Shown in pieces: positions 24,441 to 35,699 of a stretch of 64,000 bases of DNA (its first letter is position 1; every line of letters begins with the position of its first letter). The notes beneath the pieces were generated by a model that saw only the letters and a program-made list of their open reading frames with translations, was not told where the DNA came from and made no database searches. The DNA lies in the NCBI GenBank assembly GCA_027924585.1, contig BSBM01000809.1:5082501-5146500 (forward strand), in the 5' to 3' direction. The DNA is from Larix kaempferi (taxonomy: Eukaryota; Streptophyta; Pinopsida; Pinales; Pinaceae). The position numbers were made by a program, and so were the translations under genes.

Positions 24441-26063
24441 ATGTCAACGCGTTTTGAAACTATGTTGGCCCAGAGATTTGCTCCGTTCAATTTTTCAGAT
24501 ATTCCTGGCTTTCCAAATACAGTACCTACCATTGATGAATGGGGAGATTTTCTTCCGCGATTCCTAGAAAAGGAAGAGGATAATCCGGCACATCATGTAA
24601 TTAAATTTCATCAATACATGGATCAGCTGAATATACATCATGAAGATGTGTTGATGAAAATGTTTAGGTATTCGTTAGATGGTAGTGCGAGACAATGGTT
24701 CAGAACTCTTCCTCCTTCCAGTATTTCCTCTTTGAAAGACTTTCATGATGTCTTTAATTCATATTATAAGAGGATATACCCAGATGAATGCATTTTTGAA
24801 GATTGTTGTAGGGGATATGCATTATATATGCAGAGGTTAGAGACAGATTTTTCCAGTAGAGAGGATGAAGCTGATAGTTATGATATGAAGAAAGAAGAGG
24901 ATTCATTATCTTCCTCTAATTCTGTTTCACAAGAAGAAAATTTTCAAAATTCTGATATTAAAATTGATGAGAGCATCATAGAACATAAATTGTTGTCTTT
25001 AGAAATTGATCAGAATGCTCCATTGTATAGTGAAGACATTAACATATCGGTGGAACCTCCAAGAGAAGACATTAAAGTTCTAGATTTAGATCAGCATCAG
25101 CCGATTCACTCTGAAAATATCCCAATCTATGATGTGTATCCAGATGAAACAGAGCAGATCCTTACATCAGCCCTTGTTGATTTGAGGAGCAGCCAACAGG
25201 TGTATGAGAATTATGAATCAAATTTTGGTAAGGAACAGCATTGTATAGAAATCAATCATCCTGAATCTGTAGAAGACATTGAGCAGCCATATGTACAATT
25301 CAATTTGCAGCTAGCTGAAAGTGGCAGCCATTATGAGGAAGAGGATATACAGAGATATTTTGATCTTCAGCAAAAGGTAATTCCTTATAGTTTCATCGAT
25401 CCATTTGTTGATTATATGGAATCTTTAAGCAGTTCAAATGTCAGATTGTTTTCGACAAAGGGAGGTTGTCTTTTCCTTTCTTCTGAAATGAATCTTCATA
25501 TTCCATGGTCCCCTTTATGCATCATTTCCAGATCAGTAGATTTGCCAGTGGGGTCGATTAAGTCATCAATAGATTTTTGGATTATATTGGAGAAGACAGA
25601 GTTTAGGGCAGATATTATTTCCATTAAAGATTTCAAGGAATGGAATGATATGAGCATTCATGAAAATTTTTCTTCCATTTTTTCTGCTCATCTAATGTCA
25701 AATTCAGAATCTAAAGTCATATTTTTAAAAGAATTTGTTGAGAAAGAGATTGAATCTTTGGAGGTAAAAATACAGGAGTTGTCATTTCAAAGTTCTTTTC
25801 AGCTGTCTTTTGATATAAGGATTGAGAATAATGATGAGTTTGATAGTCCAAAACGAAGGAAATGGTATGACCCGATAGCTGAATACATCAAGGAATCTAT
25901 CGACTCAGGGTTTCAGTATACATTGAATAATAAATCTGAAAATCAAAATTACAGACAGATGATGATTGTTGTTCCTGTCTTCATTTTGTTCATACACAGA
26001 TCACGCTTTTCATTATGTATGCAGATACTTGTATGGCTTCATTGGAAGCATGATTTTACTTAA
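24441..26063 (+). CDS. Gag-like protein of the gag-only element (540 aa)
   Basis: An intact 540-codon frame starting at ATG 24441. Residues about 20-125 match the plant retrotransposon gag core: FPNTVPTIDEWGDFLPRF, then HHEDVLMKMFRYSLDG, ARQWFRTLPPSSISSLKDFH. The rest (from about 135) is acidic, rich in S, E and D, low complexity, and without a CCHC zinc knuckle. The C-terminal 40 residues are hydrophobic and unlike the rest, so the true functional end is uncertain. No pol domain follows before the 3' LTR at 26383. Such proteins form the virus-like particle in which the RNA is reverse transcribed; here the enzymes would come from another element. The frame is open and the LTRs are nearly identical, in line with recent mobility. 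Confidence 0.85.
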   Translation: MSTRFETMLAQRFAPFNFSDIPGFPNTVPTIDEWGDFLPRFLEKEEDNPAHHVIKFHQYMDQLNIHHEDVLMKMFRYSLDGSARQWFRTLPPSSISSLKDFHDVFNSYYKRIYPDECIFEDCCRGYALYMQRLETDFSSREDEADSYDMKKEEDSLSSSNSVSQEENFQNSDIKIDESIIEHKLLSLEIDQNAPLYSEDINISVEPPREDIKVLDLDQHQPIHSENIPIYDVYPDETEQILTSALVDLRSSQQVYENYESNFGKEQHCIEINHPESVEDIEQPYVQFNLQLAESGSHYEEEDIQRYFDLQQKVIPYSFIDPFVDYMESLSSSNVRLFSTKGGCLFLSSEMNLHIPWSPLCIISRSVDLPVGSIKSSIDFWIILEKTEFRADIISIKDFKEWNDMSIHENFSSIFSAHLMSNSESKVIFLKEFVEKEIESLEVKIQELSFQSSFQLSFDIRIENNDEFDSPKRRKWYDPIAEYIKESIDSGFQYTLNNKSENQNYRQMMIVVPVFILFIHRSRFSLCMQILVWLHWKHDFT

Positions 26064-26382
26064 AGAAGCAGATGATTAGAATGAGATTTGTAAATAAATA
26101 AAGCTCATTTCTTGAGCATTTGCCTCAGTTTGTACAGAAGTCTAAAGATCAGCATTTAGTGAGCAATTTCAGTTAGGAAAGCAGGGTTTTCAGTTTATTT
26201 AAATAAATGAAGAAGGTTTGCAGCAGCATGAAGACTCCAGCCCAATGGACTAGGCACACTACAGAAGAATGTGAATGTTTGCAAAGATAAAGGTTGCAGG
26301 TTCTTTCAGGATAATGGACAGGCACAGGTCTACAAGTTCTTGGCAGCTCGCAGGGAGCATGCCATCCCCAAACAGAGCCAAA

Positions 26383-28573
26383 TGTTGTCATCAGATTTGT
26401 CCCACAAATTTGGATTCCGACAAGCATGAATATAAAGTCTACTAGCATTTTTGCCCAAGTCATGATGTTCCAGTCAACATGGTCAGTTTCTTATCGCCTC
26501 AAACCTCCATCTTGGTTAGTTGAGTGTAAGTATCAAACCTTGTTATCTTTGTTTGCCCAAAAACTTCCCATTTCATCAAACTTCATCTTATGAGTCTATG
26601 TTTTCCCAAATATCTTGCTCAGTTGTTAACATGAGAATTATGATTCCTTTTAATTAACAATTATTATTTTAATGAAATAACTTTTTATTAAAATAATAAT
26701 TTTATTAAAAAGTTTAAAAAATAAAAAGGGAGTCATCCATTATCCTCTTAATAAGTTACGTATTAGTTCATTTAAAAGGGATAGAGTGTCATGGTCTTTG
26801 TCTCCTTCCTATTTCCACATGAGACTAGCCAAAGTTACTATCAAAAGATCACTTCTACGTTAAACTCTTTGCCCATGGTTCGTGCATGGTTCCCACGGCG
26901 TCAGATAAGTTTGAAGCCTATGATTAAAATAAAGTTTTATAATTTTATTATCTCTGTGCATGTGGGACGTGTCTGAAATCAAACCAAAGCATTGAGCACC
27001 AAGTCCCAAGTGCAAATGTCATCAGAGCAACACTATTTTAAAGTTGTTTATATGAGAAAGTTTACGGGTTCAAAAGACCACACAATGTGAAGCATTGGCA
27101 GCTATAAACGTAATGCACTGAATCCAGTATATGAATATGTTCATAATCGTCATCCAAAGGAGATTAGGCCCAAGAGCAACCAAGATTTCCGATTATTCAA
27201 GTTCACTGTCAGCAAAGATATAGATTCTTTGTATCTTCGTTGTCAAAATAGATAATTCCAGAGTTGCTCAAGTATAGCTGTGGGTGTTGTTGTTTTGATT
27301 ATGTGGCTATTTTCTCAGGGAAGAAATCAGTATCAAGATCTAAGCAATAATTTCAGTGACGGGTCTTCATTCTCAGAAACTAATTCCATCATTTGGGGCA
27401 GCCAACTCAGCCGATAAGGAGGATAAACATTAGCATTCAGAAGGCTTATTATTCACATATTTGTAGGAGACAAAGCATTATGTGGCAAAACATCAATGAA
27501 AAAATACCTAAATGCAAAGTATATTGAATATCTGGCAGTTTCAGGATTTTAAGGGATGTAACCCAGATTTGAATGCAATCATAAAAGATTAGTCCCGGAT
27601 CTTGAGGAGTTACCTGGCAGGTTGATAGCAAGATCATTGATTCCTGCAGAGTTTAAAGAAGAGGGCCGCCTTTGTAACAAACACAAGATTGTCAGCTTTA
27701 TTATTGGGATTATACCGAGTACTTGTGGGATTCTGAGGATGCAAGATATGTTTTCAGTTGAAGGTTTTTGGGTAAAAGATTGCATCAAGTTGCCAGCTAA
27801 GAGGCAGAGTTCAATTTCTGTCACATATTACTGTCTATATAATGAACAGAAAATCAATTGCTCAGGAGGGGTCCCAGCTAGGAGGCTCGAGAGAACAGAG
27901 TTTGTCCTTTCATGAAGGAGCAGAGGTCTCGTTAAAGGGACTGTGGGGTTGGCAGTTTTGGGAGCCATGTTGGAGCTTTTGTAAGCACTCTGTATGTCAT
28001 GAACTTGTTGCAGCTTCAATGACAGATTCTAGTTTTGAGTAAACTTGATGATGATTTGCCTTTGTGTCATATAAATTGTCTCTTTGATAATTCTTTTATG
28101 TACTTGGTCATTCACATTCCATTACATAATTCTTATTATGAGATGACAATTATCTTTCATTTTTATAAACATTGACAGTTTCACTTCATGATTTAGGATC
28201 ATAGTACCTGGGTATTGAACTTTGTGATTGCTTTCATGTTATACAACATCTGTTTGAGTTTCCTGCAGCTCTGATTCATACCAGCCTTTACTTCAATGCT
28301 TTGATCTCCTAATAAATACCTGTATTTACCCATCTGTGATATATACCAGCTCTGTTCATTGTAAAGTGTGTGATGTTTTGATTTCATACCTAAACTGTGT
28401 AAACTGTACAAACAATTGTACTAGCTTAGTTCCTTCTAGTGCTGGAGATTCCATTAGCCCTGGTTTGATACCAACTTGTCTTTTTAATTTGATTTCATTT
28501 GATTTGTACATTTTCAAACCAAGATTTCCTTAAGCTTGAATCCAGTAGTCTAGGTTCAACTTTAGGGATAACA
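26383..28573 (+). repeat. 3' LTR of the gag-only element
   Basis: 2191 bases. Differences from the 5' LTR seen by eye: near 26422, 27239, 27420 and 28473. No clear polypurine tract precedes it; the bases just upstream are 'ccccaaacagagccaaa'. Confidence 0.93.
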
Positions 28574-28755
28574 GTAACTTTCTTTCTTTGCATAATAAAT
28601 TGTCCCGTAGAAGCTATTTGGCCGGGGCCGTGGAGTGTTTCCCTCAAGAGGGTTTAAACCACATCAAAACATCGGTGTGTTGATCTGTGATCTATTTGTG
28701 TGAAGTGGTTTCTCTTGGTGTTCGGTCCTTTGGTAGTACCCTGTGTACCCGAACA
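28574..28755 (+). repeat. 5' LTR of the copia element, right piece
   Basis: It starts with the duplicated GTAAC target (28574-28578), then continues the LTR to ACCCGAACA. It is followed by the PBS TGGTATTAGATC (28756-28767), a mutated initiator-Met complement. Confidence 0.92.
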
Positions 28756-28767
28756 TGGTATTAGATC

Positions 28768-29894
28768 TTTTATGAAGTGCCGCTTCCGGTTATGATCTAG
28801 ATCTTGAATTGTTGTTGCCGAAACTCGAAAGGGTTTCTAGTTCTAGTATTTCTATGCGTTTTTGGGCTGTGGGAGGTGTTCCATTGCGTCCGGAGCGTCG
28901 TTTCCATTGGGAAATAGTTTTCGTTTGATCGAAAACAGTTCCCGGTTGCTCCAGAAACGCGTATTTCATCAGATCTGAAGGTATAATGTTACAGTGATGC
29001 ATTTTTTTATTTCGTTTTTTAATAAAAAAAATCTCATATTTCATTTTTTTTTACTGTTAGATTTTTTTTGGGTTCGGATTGTTGCTTTCCTGTCTGCGTA
29101 TGCTCTTTTCCGTGCACCTTGAGCGATCTCGGCAAATCAGAAACAGAAAGGGAAAGGGTTTTTATCGGTTGCGCATGCTCTTTGCCGTGCACCTTGCGCG
29201 ATCTCGGAAAATCAGAAACTGAGAGAAAACGTAGACTTTCCGGGCAAGCTAACAAGATCTAACTCCACAAGTGTGGAAAAGTTTTTTTTGTTTCGTTTTG
29301 TGGTCTATTTTGCAGGAAAAAGGGCAAGCACGCAAACCGAGCAAGAAGAGTAAAAAAAAAACCCTTCCTCATTCCCATATTTTATTTCCTTTTAATCTAG
29401 CTCACTTGGTTCAAAGTTGCTTTATTCCTTAATAGGTCTTGAGTTCAAGTCTAAGGAAGTTACTTTTAAAAGGAAAAGTGCATGCAATTTCTATTTTCAA
29501 GTTACTTTATTGTAAAAGTGCATCTCACTTAAATAATAAAAAATAAAAATACAAGTGAGTCACTTAAGTTTTTTTTATTGTTGCACTATTTAAAAGTAAT
29601 ATCATTGTAAAAGTGAAATCACTTATTTTACAAAAGTGGTTCACTTAAAGCAACTTTCTTGTAAAGTGATTGTCAAAAGGTTCATCTTGGGAAGAGGGGG
29701 GTTCTTTTTTTTTGCTGGACATTCTCTAGCTGCCACGTCACTATTGGGGACATCTTCAACAATTTCTTTGTTCAAGCATAACTTCATCATACAGAGTCAG
29801 TTTTCAGTGCCGTTTTTTTTTAAACTTCCTATTTTTTCGAGCTCTTCACATCCAGACTATTGGTTTCTGCTTTTACAGCCATTAATTTACAAAT
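28768..29894 (+). other. Copia leader (5' UTR) with a 75-bp duplication
   Basis: Between the PBS and the polyprotein ATG. A unit of about 55 bases beginning 'gcgtatgctcttttccgtgc' at 29096 recurs as 'gcgcatgctctttgccgtgc' at 29171. Many short direct repeats of 'aaaagtg...tcacttaa' type lie at 29460-29670. No gene is seen. Confidence 0.65.
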
Positions 29895-32800
29895 ATGGCC
29901 GCCCATTGTGATATTCTACTTAACAGTTCCAACTATTTCTCATGGAAATCTCGTATGGAGGATGTTCTACGAAGTAGGGGACTTTTCAGAATTACCACAG
30001 GGAAAGAAAAAGAACCCACTGATGATGATAAGAAAATAAAATGGCCAAATAGATGTGATGAAGCTCGTGGATTGATTGGGATGTCAATCTCTACTGATTT
30101 GCGATTCCACATATATGGAATTGATGAACCTAATACTACTTGGGACAAGTTGGAATCTGTGTTTGGTAAACATAATGAAATTCGAGGTCACCAACTCGAA
30201 AATGAGTTGATTTCTTTAAATCCAAGTGACTTTTCATGCATTCAAGATTATTTATCTAAGTACAAAACTCTCAAGCTCTTATGTGCAGAATGTAAGATTG
30301 AGAGGGAAGACAAACAATGCATTTATCATATTCTTTCCAAACTTGGACCTGCATATTCTGTTTTTGTATCTACATTTTACTCCATGAAAGCATCCTTGAA
30401 TGCAGCTAGCTATCAAGAGCCTAGTCTTGAATCCTTTTGTGATTCCTTGATTAGGGAACAAGATAAACTCATTCATCTTGGAATAATCAACAATGCAGAT
30501 ACATCTGGGAAAGCCTTATTGTCCCAACAGAAAGAAAAGTCCAAGCCTCCCAAGAAACAAAATTTTAGCAATAATAAGTCAAACAAGGGTCCAAAACCCT
30601 CTCAGTCAACTCCTTCTTTAAAAAATGACAAAGGATCCAAGCCAAAAGGCAAGAAGACTGAGCGTCATTGCAACTATTGCGGGAAAGATAATCATGATGA
30701 ATCTAAGTGTTTCAAGAAGATGGCAGCCTTGGAAGCAGCAATGAAGAAGCACCACATCAGCCTAGATTCGCCTTCAGAATCTGCCTCTCATGGACATGCA
30801 CTTTGTGCATCTGGTTATTCTTATAATGCATCTTCTTCTTCTACTTCAAATGAATGGCTCATTGATTCTGGAGCATCTTATCATATGGCTAAGGATCAAG
30901 CCATCTTTTCTAATATGCATGAATGTAACACCAAACAAATATTTGTTGGTGATGATAGATCTCTAAGTGTTGTAGGAGCTGGAACAGTTCCAGTAGATCA
31001 TGGTCATTTTAGTGATGTACTATGTGTTCCAAGAATTTCCTGCAATTTGTTATCAGTCTATCAGATCACTCATTCTGGTGAAGGTAAAACTGTGACCTTT
31101 ACACCTCACCAAGTTGTAATCAAGGATTTTAAAGATCCTCAACAGGTTCTAGCTACCGGAATTATTGATGATATTACCAGGTTGTACAAGTTTAACAACT
31201 TTGGGTCATCACCTTTCCCTTCAGTTTTTGTTGCTCATAGTGATAACTTGAGCAAACTTTGGCATGAGCGATTTGGTCACTTAAATTATCGCTCATTGCA
31301 ACAACTATGTAAAGAAAATATGGTGACAGGTCTTCCGATGGTATCTTGCAGATATGGTGTTTGCTCCGGTTGTGTACTCGAAAAACATCATCGGGACAGT
31401 TTTGACAAACGTGCCTCTTGGCACGCCTCGGTTCCCTTGGAGCTTGTGCATAGTGACTTGTGTCATCCTCTTCCATCTGCTTCCTTTTCTGGTTTCAAAT
31501 ATTTCTTAACTTTCATTGATGATTACACCAGACGCACTTGGGTTTATTTCCTAAAACTTAAGAGCGAAGTATTTAACATGTTCTTGGCCTACAAGGCCCT
31601 TGTTGAAAAACAATCTGGTCATCAAATTATTAAGTTAAGATCTGACAATGGAGGAGAATATGTTAACAAACAGTTCACTACTTTCTGCACTGAACACGGC
31701 ATCCAACAACAGCACACTGTTCCATATACACCACAACAAAATGGTGTAGCTGAGCGGAAGAACCGCACTTTAAAAGAAATGGCTAATTGTATGATCCAAT
31801 CTAAGGGACTAAGTCTTCAATTTTGGGTTGAATCCATTAATTGTGTAAATTACATAGTTAATCGCACCCCCACAAAAGCATTACAAGGTATAACACCGGA
31901 AGAAGCATGGAGTAAAATTAAACCTGATGTAAGTCACTTTCGTGTGTTTGGTAGTGAAGCATGGGCTCACATTCCGAATGAAAAACGGAAAGCATTGCAG
32001 CCTAAAAGTGAAAAGTGCATATTTGTTGGATATTCTGAAGATGTAAAAGGTTATAGACTTCTTCAACCACATTCTCATGCTATAATCATTAGAAGAGATG
32101 TTAAATTTGATGAAAATATCTTGGCCTGCGAGCCTAGCTCTGCGATTGTGCCATCTTTGGCCTGCGAGCTTGATTCGACGTTTGTGCCTTCTTCTTCTTC
32201 TTCCAACTTCCTTGACAGGTTTCCAACTCCAGTTTTTGATGATGACAGTGAGGATGAAAATCCACCTCCGCCTGCTCATGTTCCTCCAGTTGCACCCGCA
32301 CAAGTACTTCCTTGATGGGTCCGTTCAACATGTGAAGCAGCTGGTGATCTTGCCGGTGATCCTAGAGATCAACGTCGAACACGTTCTCAGTTTCAGCGAG
32401 CCTCTTCTCTTTTGGCTCAAGTTTCCAAGAATCATGATCCAGAAAATTTTGCAGAAGCTTTAGGGAATCCATATTGGGATGCATCCATGGATGAAGAATA
32501 TCATTCCTTAATGGCGAACGATACTTGGGATCTTGTACCTCTTCCAAAAGGAAGAAAACTTGTCATATGTAAATGGGTCTACAGAACTAAGTATGCATTA
32601 GATGGAAGTGTTGAAAGACTTAAGGCAAGGTTAGTTGCCAAAGGTTTTTCCCAAGTTGAAGGGATTGACTACAATGAAACCTTTGCTCCTGTCGCAAAAA
32701 TGAACTCCATCCGCCTTGTTCTTTCCCTTGCAGCCTTACACAACTGGGAAGTCCATCAAATGGATGTCAAGTCTACCTTCTTACATGGTGATTTACAGGA

Positions 32801-33974
32801 GGAAATTTACATGGAACAACCTCCTGGCTATGTTCAGAATAACTCTAGCCTTGTCTGTCGCCTTAAGAAATCCTTATATGGCCTTAAGCAAGCTCCTAGA
32901 GCTTGGTATGCCAAAATGGATAACTTTCTCCTTGACACTGGTTTTTCTAGATGCCATTCTGACCCCAATGTCTATACCAAGAAAGTAGGAAACCATCTCA
33001 TCATACTTGTTCTATATGTTGATGACCTTATTCTTACTGGTAGTGACCCTAAGCTTATAACCCATGTGAAATCCAGTTTTAAACAAAATTTTGAAATGTC
33101 AGACTTAGGACATTTGCATTATTTTCTTGGTCTCCAAGTCCTGCAAACCAAAGAAGGAATCTTTCTTTCTCAGTCTAAGTATGCTTGTGACCTTCTTTGT
33201 CGCTTTCAAATGGAAGATTGTACACCATCCCCTTCTCCCTTCCAATCTGGAGTCAAACATTCTGCCACTTGTACTTCACCTGAAGTCGATGCCACCTTGT
33301 ATCGTCAGCTTGTTGGTAGTCTCTTATACTTGACTCATTCCCATCCTGACCTTTCCTTTGCCGTTGGTCGAGTTGCACGTTATATGCAGACACCTCATGA
33401 AAGTCACTGGAAAGCAGCTAAAATAATACTTCGATATATTCGAGGTACAGTTCAGTTTGGGATTCATTACAGTACAGGGGGGAAACCCTTGTTGGTTGGT
33501 TTCACTGATTCAGATTGGGTCGGCGATCCTGATGATCGAAAGTCTACTGCAGGTTATGTTTTCAGTTTGGGATTTGGACCTATTACTTGGGCTTGTAAGA
33601 AACAACAAGCTCTTGCTCTTTCTTCAGCAGAGGCAGAATATCGAGCAGCAGTTAATGCTAGTCAGGAAGATTTATGGCTTCGACAGATCCTTTCAGAGTT
33701 TGGATTCGAGCAGCAACAACCTACTCCACTTTGGTGCGACAATCAAAGTGCCATCAATCTTGCCAAAGATCCAGTTCTACATCAACGCAGCAAACACATT
33801 GAGCTACATATGCACTTCATCAGAAATCTTGTTCATGATCGTGTTCTTGAAGTGCTCTTTTGCCCTACAGATGATCAAGTTGCAGACATCTTCACCAAGT
33901 ATCTTACAGAAGCGAAGTTTTCTAAACTTCGATCTATGTTAGGAGTTCAGGAACTTGTCATTAAGGGGGGATAG
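29895..33974 (+). pseudogene. Copia gag-pol polyprotein, complete except for one in-frame TGA
   Basis: One frame of 1360 codons, broken only by TGA at 32313-32315. Order: gag (FSWKSRMEDVL near 29930), zinc knuckle CNYCGKDNHDESKC near 30667, protease WLIDSGASYHMA near 30855, pre-integrase zinc region (LWHERFGHLNYRS near 31257), integrase core (FIDDYTRRTWVYF near 31515, LRSDNGGEY near 31640, VAERKNRTL near 31746), RT (KWVYRTKYALDGS near 32570, LYVDDLILTGSD near 33010), RNase H (DSDWVGDPDDRKS near 33508, ALSSAEAEYRAA near 33615). All catalytic residues I can check are present. The TGA falls in the linker between integrase and RT, and a CGA-to-TGA transition would explain it. Confidence 0.92.
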
Positions 33975-34056
33975 GCTCTAATGCCTCCTTCCTTCTCCTA
34001 ATAGTGTCACTTTTGTAAATCCTTCAATCCTATTCCAAGTTGTTATTAAGGGGGGA

Positions 34057-34514
34057 TGTTAGGATATTTAGACACTTAGGAGTTAGTTAAGATCAACTTG
34101 TGTAATATATCCGTTAGGGATAGTGTGTTTCTTTAGTATGCATTAGTATGCATTTGTAAATACTTAATCCGACGGTCACGATATGTTTCCGACATAGAGT
34201 GATCCGACGGCTCAACTTCTCTTAGATCAAACCTAACCTTGATCCGTGGCTTAACACCCGATTGGTCCATGATCTCTATTTAAAGAGCATGGAGGGTCAT
34301 TGTTTAGTTGATCGATTATGAGAAGCTCATTTGTAACTTTCTTTCTTTGCATAATAAATTGTCTCGAAGAAGCTATTTGGCCGAGGCCGTGGAGTGTTTC
34401 GCTCAAGAGGGTTTAAACCACGTCAAAACATCGGTGTGTTGATCTGTGATCTGTTTGTGTGAAGTGGTTGCTCTTGGTGTTCAGTCCTTTGGTAGTACCA
34501 TGTGTACCAGAACA
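34057..34514 (+). repeat. 3' LTR of the copia element
   Basis: 458 bases, TGTTAGGATATTTAG to TACCAGAACA. It is preceded by a PPT (34046-34056, TTAAGGGGGGA) and followed by the TSD AGGTC. Confidence 0.95.
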
Positions 34515-34519
34515 AGGTC

Positions 34520-34694
34520 CTCTCAATGGGTCAGCTACTTCGGGGTTCCTGTGGTACTCCTCAAAATGATTTTTAGGGCTTATGCCCAAGTACTTCCCAC
34601 AGTTAAGCGGATAGGAATTATTCCCAAATCCGAACCTGCAATAGATGCGAAAAAATATTTTGGCAGAAATTTCACCCAGCGAGCCCAAGAAAGT
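34520..34694 (-). other. Gypsy leader, right part
   Basis: The segment between the copia TSD and the gypsy primer-binding site; the continuation of the leader at 20912-21797. Confidence 0.8.
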
Positions 34695-34706
34695 GCTCTG
34701 ATACCA
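34695..34706 (-). promoter_or_regulatory. Primer-binding site of the gypsy element, initiator-Met tRNA type
   Basis: The minus strand reads TGGTATCAGAGC, two bases after the 5' LTR end at 34709. Confidence 0.9.
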
Positions 34707-34708
34707 GA

Positions 34709-35083
34709 TGTGATGCACCTACAACAATTAATTAATAAAAATATGCGAAATAGCAGAAATGACAGAACTCAGAATCACTTTTATATTGATCACAGGCCAC
34801 TTCGAGGGGGAAACCTCCTATGAGCAAGCTCAATACAAATAACTTCACGGTGCCTTCATAGGTCTCAACACACACTTATATACTAAGTCTAGGCGCCAAT
34901 ACTATGGGTCAAAACCATGGGCCACTACAAACTATGGATCAACAATACTACGGGCGACTTACAAAGCATATGCGCCAACAACAATAACATAAACTATTGA
35001 TCAACAAATACTACGGGATGACTTACAAAGCATATGCGTCCAACAACAATATACTAACAAAGTAAAGACATGGGTTCCTAACA
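34709..35083 (-). repeat. 5' LTR of the chromodomain gypsy
   Basis: 375 bases matching 16191-16563 with about 15 substitutions and two single-base indels. Confidence 0.92.
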
Positions 35084-35084
35084 A

Positions 35085-35653
35085 TGAACAATAAATTTAC
35101 AATATATAATACATCCAATGAAGGAAATTCAAATTCCTTGGAGGCAATTTGAAATGCTCACGTGTGGCAGGATTAGAATAGCAAAAATCCCCCCATCTAG
35201 GAAATATCACACTCCAAATCATATCAAGAGCTCATGAATTGGATAACTAATATTTGGTAAGCCATGAGCGACCAAAAGGGAGCAAGTTGGAGGATTTTTA
35301 GGATAAAAAGAAGGAAGGGGTTGAGCCAAAAGCATGCAGACTTTCCAAAAGCATCATAGAACACTTGCTTAATCCTAATCAAAGTGAAAAGCATAACAAA
35401 GATGTCTTTGACTCCCAAAAGTTGGATAAATTAGGAATAAAGCAAAAGGAGTGCCTTAGCTCATAAAAGCTCAGTAAAATAAAGAACAAGATGGAGCTAT
35501 TATGGATAAAAATCAAAAGATGTGGGCCAAGTATGCACTAGAGGCCAAATAACCTAGTCTAAACACCTAGGAACATAACTAACCATGGTCTAACACTTAG
35601 GAAACATAAAATAATGTTTACACTAAGTCATAGATGGGTGAATTATTCTAACA
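35085..35653 (-). repeat. Possible LTR of a further minus-strand element, flanking the gypsy insertion
   Basis: On the coding (minus) strand, a purine-rich tract (TTAAGGGCGGG, 35654-35664) is followed by TGTTAGAATAATTC, the usual form of a PPT and LTR start. The distal end is uncertain because the gypsy TSD lies at 35084-35088. No second copy is found in the window. Confidence 0.4.
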
Positions 35654-35699
35654 CCCGCCCTTAAGCTTGACTTATGTGAGTGTAATATAGAAAAATTAG

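Larger units (their letters stand above)
22079..28573 (+). mobile_element. Gag-only LTR retrotransposon (TR-GAG-like), inside the copia 5' LTR
   Basis: Two 2191-bp direct LTRs (22079-24269 and 26383-28573) begin TGTTGTCATC, end GGGATAACA, and are flanked by perfect TSDs GTAAC (22074-22078 and 28574-28578). The PBS is TGGCGCCGTTGCCGGGGA at 24275-24292, complementary to the 3' end of plant tRNA-Asp, as in Athila/Tat-type gypsy elements. The 2.1-kb interior codes only for a gag-like protein, with no protease, RT or integrase, so it must be mobilised by a partner. I could find four mismatches and no indels between the LTRs, so this is the youngest insertion in the nest. Confidence 0.93.
21798..34514 (+). 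mobile_element. Ty1/copia element nested in the gypsy leader
   Basis: A plus-strand element flanked by perfect 5-bp TSDs AGGTC (21793-21797 and 34515-34519). The 5' LTR begins at 21798, is interrupted at 22078 by the gag-only element, and ends at 28755. Its two parts add to 458 bases, the same as the 3' LTR at 34057-34514. The PBS TGGTATTAGATC follows at 28756, and a PPT (TTAAGGGGGGA) precedes the 3' LTR. Without the inner insertion the element is about 6.2 kb. LTRs differ at about 13 of 458 sites (about 3%, by eye). Confidence 0.95.
16191..35083 (-). mobile_element. Chromodomain Ty3/gypsy element, interrupted by nested insertions
   Basis: The minus-strand element has its 3' LTR at 16191-16563 and 5' LTR at 34709-35083. 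It is flanked by ACGAA (16186-16190) and ATGAA (35084-35088), a 5-bp TSD with one transition. A primer-binding site (TGGTATCAGAGC, initiator-Met type) abuts the 5' LTR at 34695-34706. A polypurine tract abuts the 3' LTR. The polyprotein occupies 16593-20911. The leader is split at 21797/34520 by a copia element that itself contains a gag-only element. Without the insertions the element would be about 6.2 kb. The two LTRs differ at about 15 sites plus small indels (about 4%, counted by eye). Confidence 0.92.

Noticed and set aside
34446-34823. 125-codon plus-strand frame
   Set aside because: It spans the copia LTR end, the gypsy leader and the gypsy LTR, so it is an accidental frame across an insertion junction.
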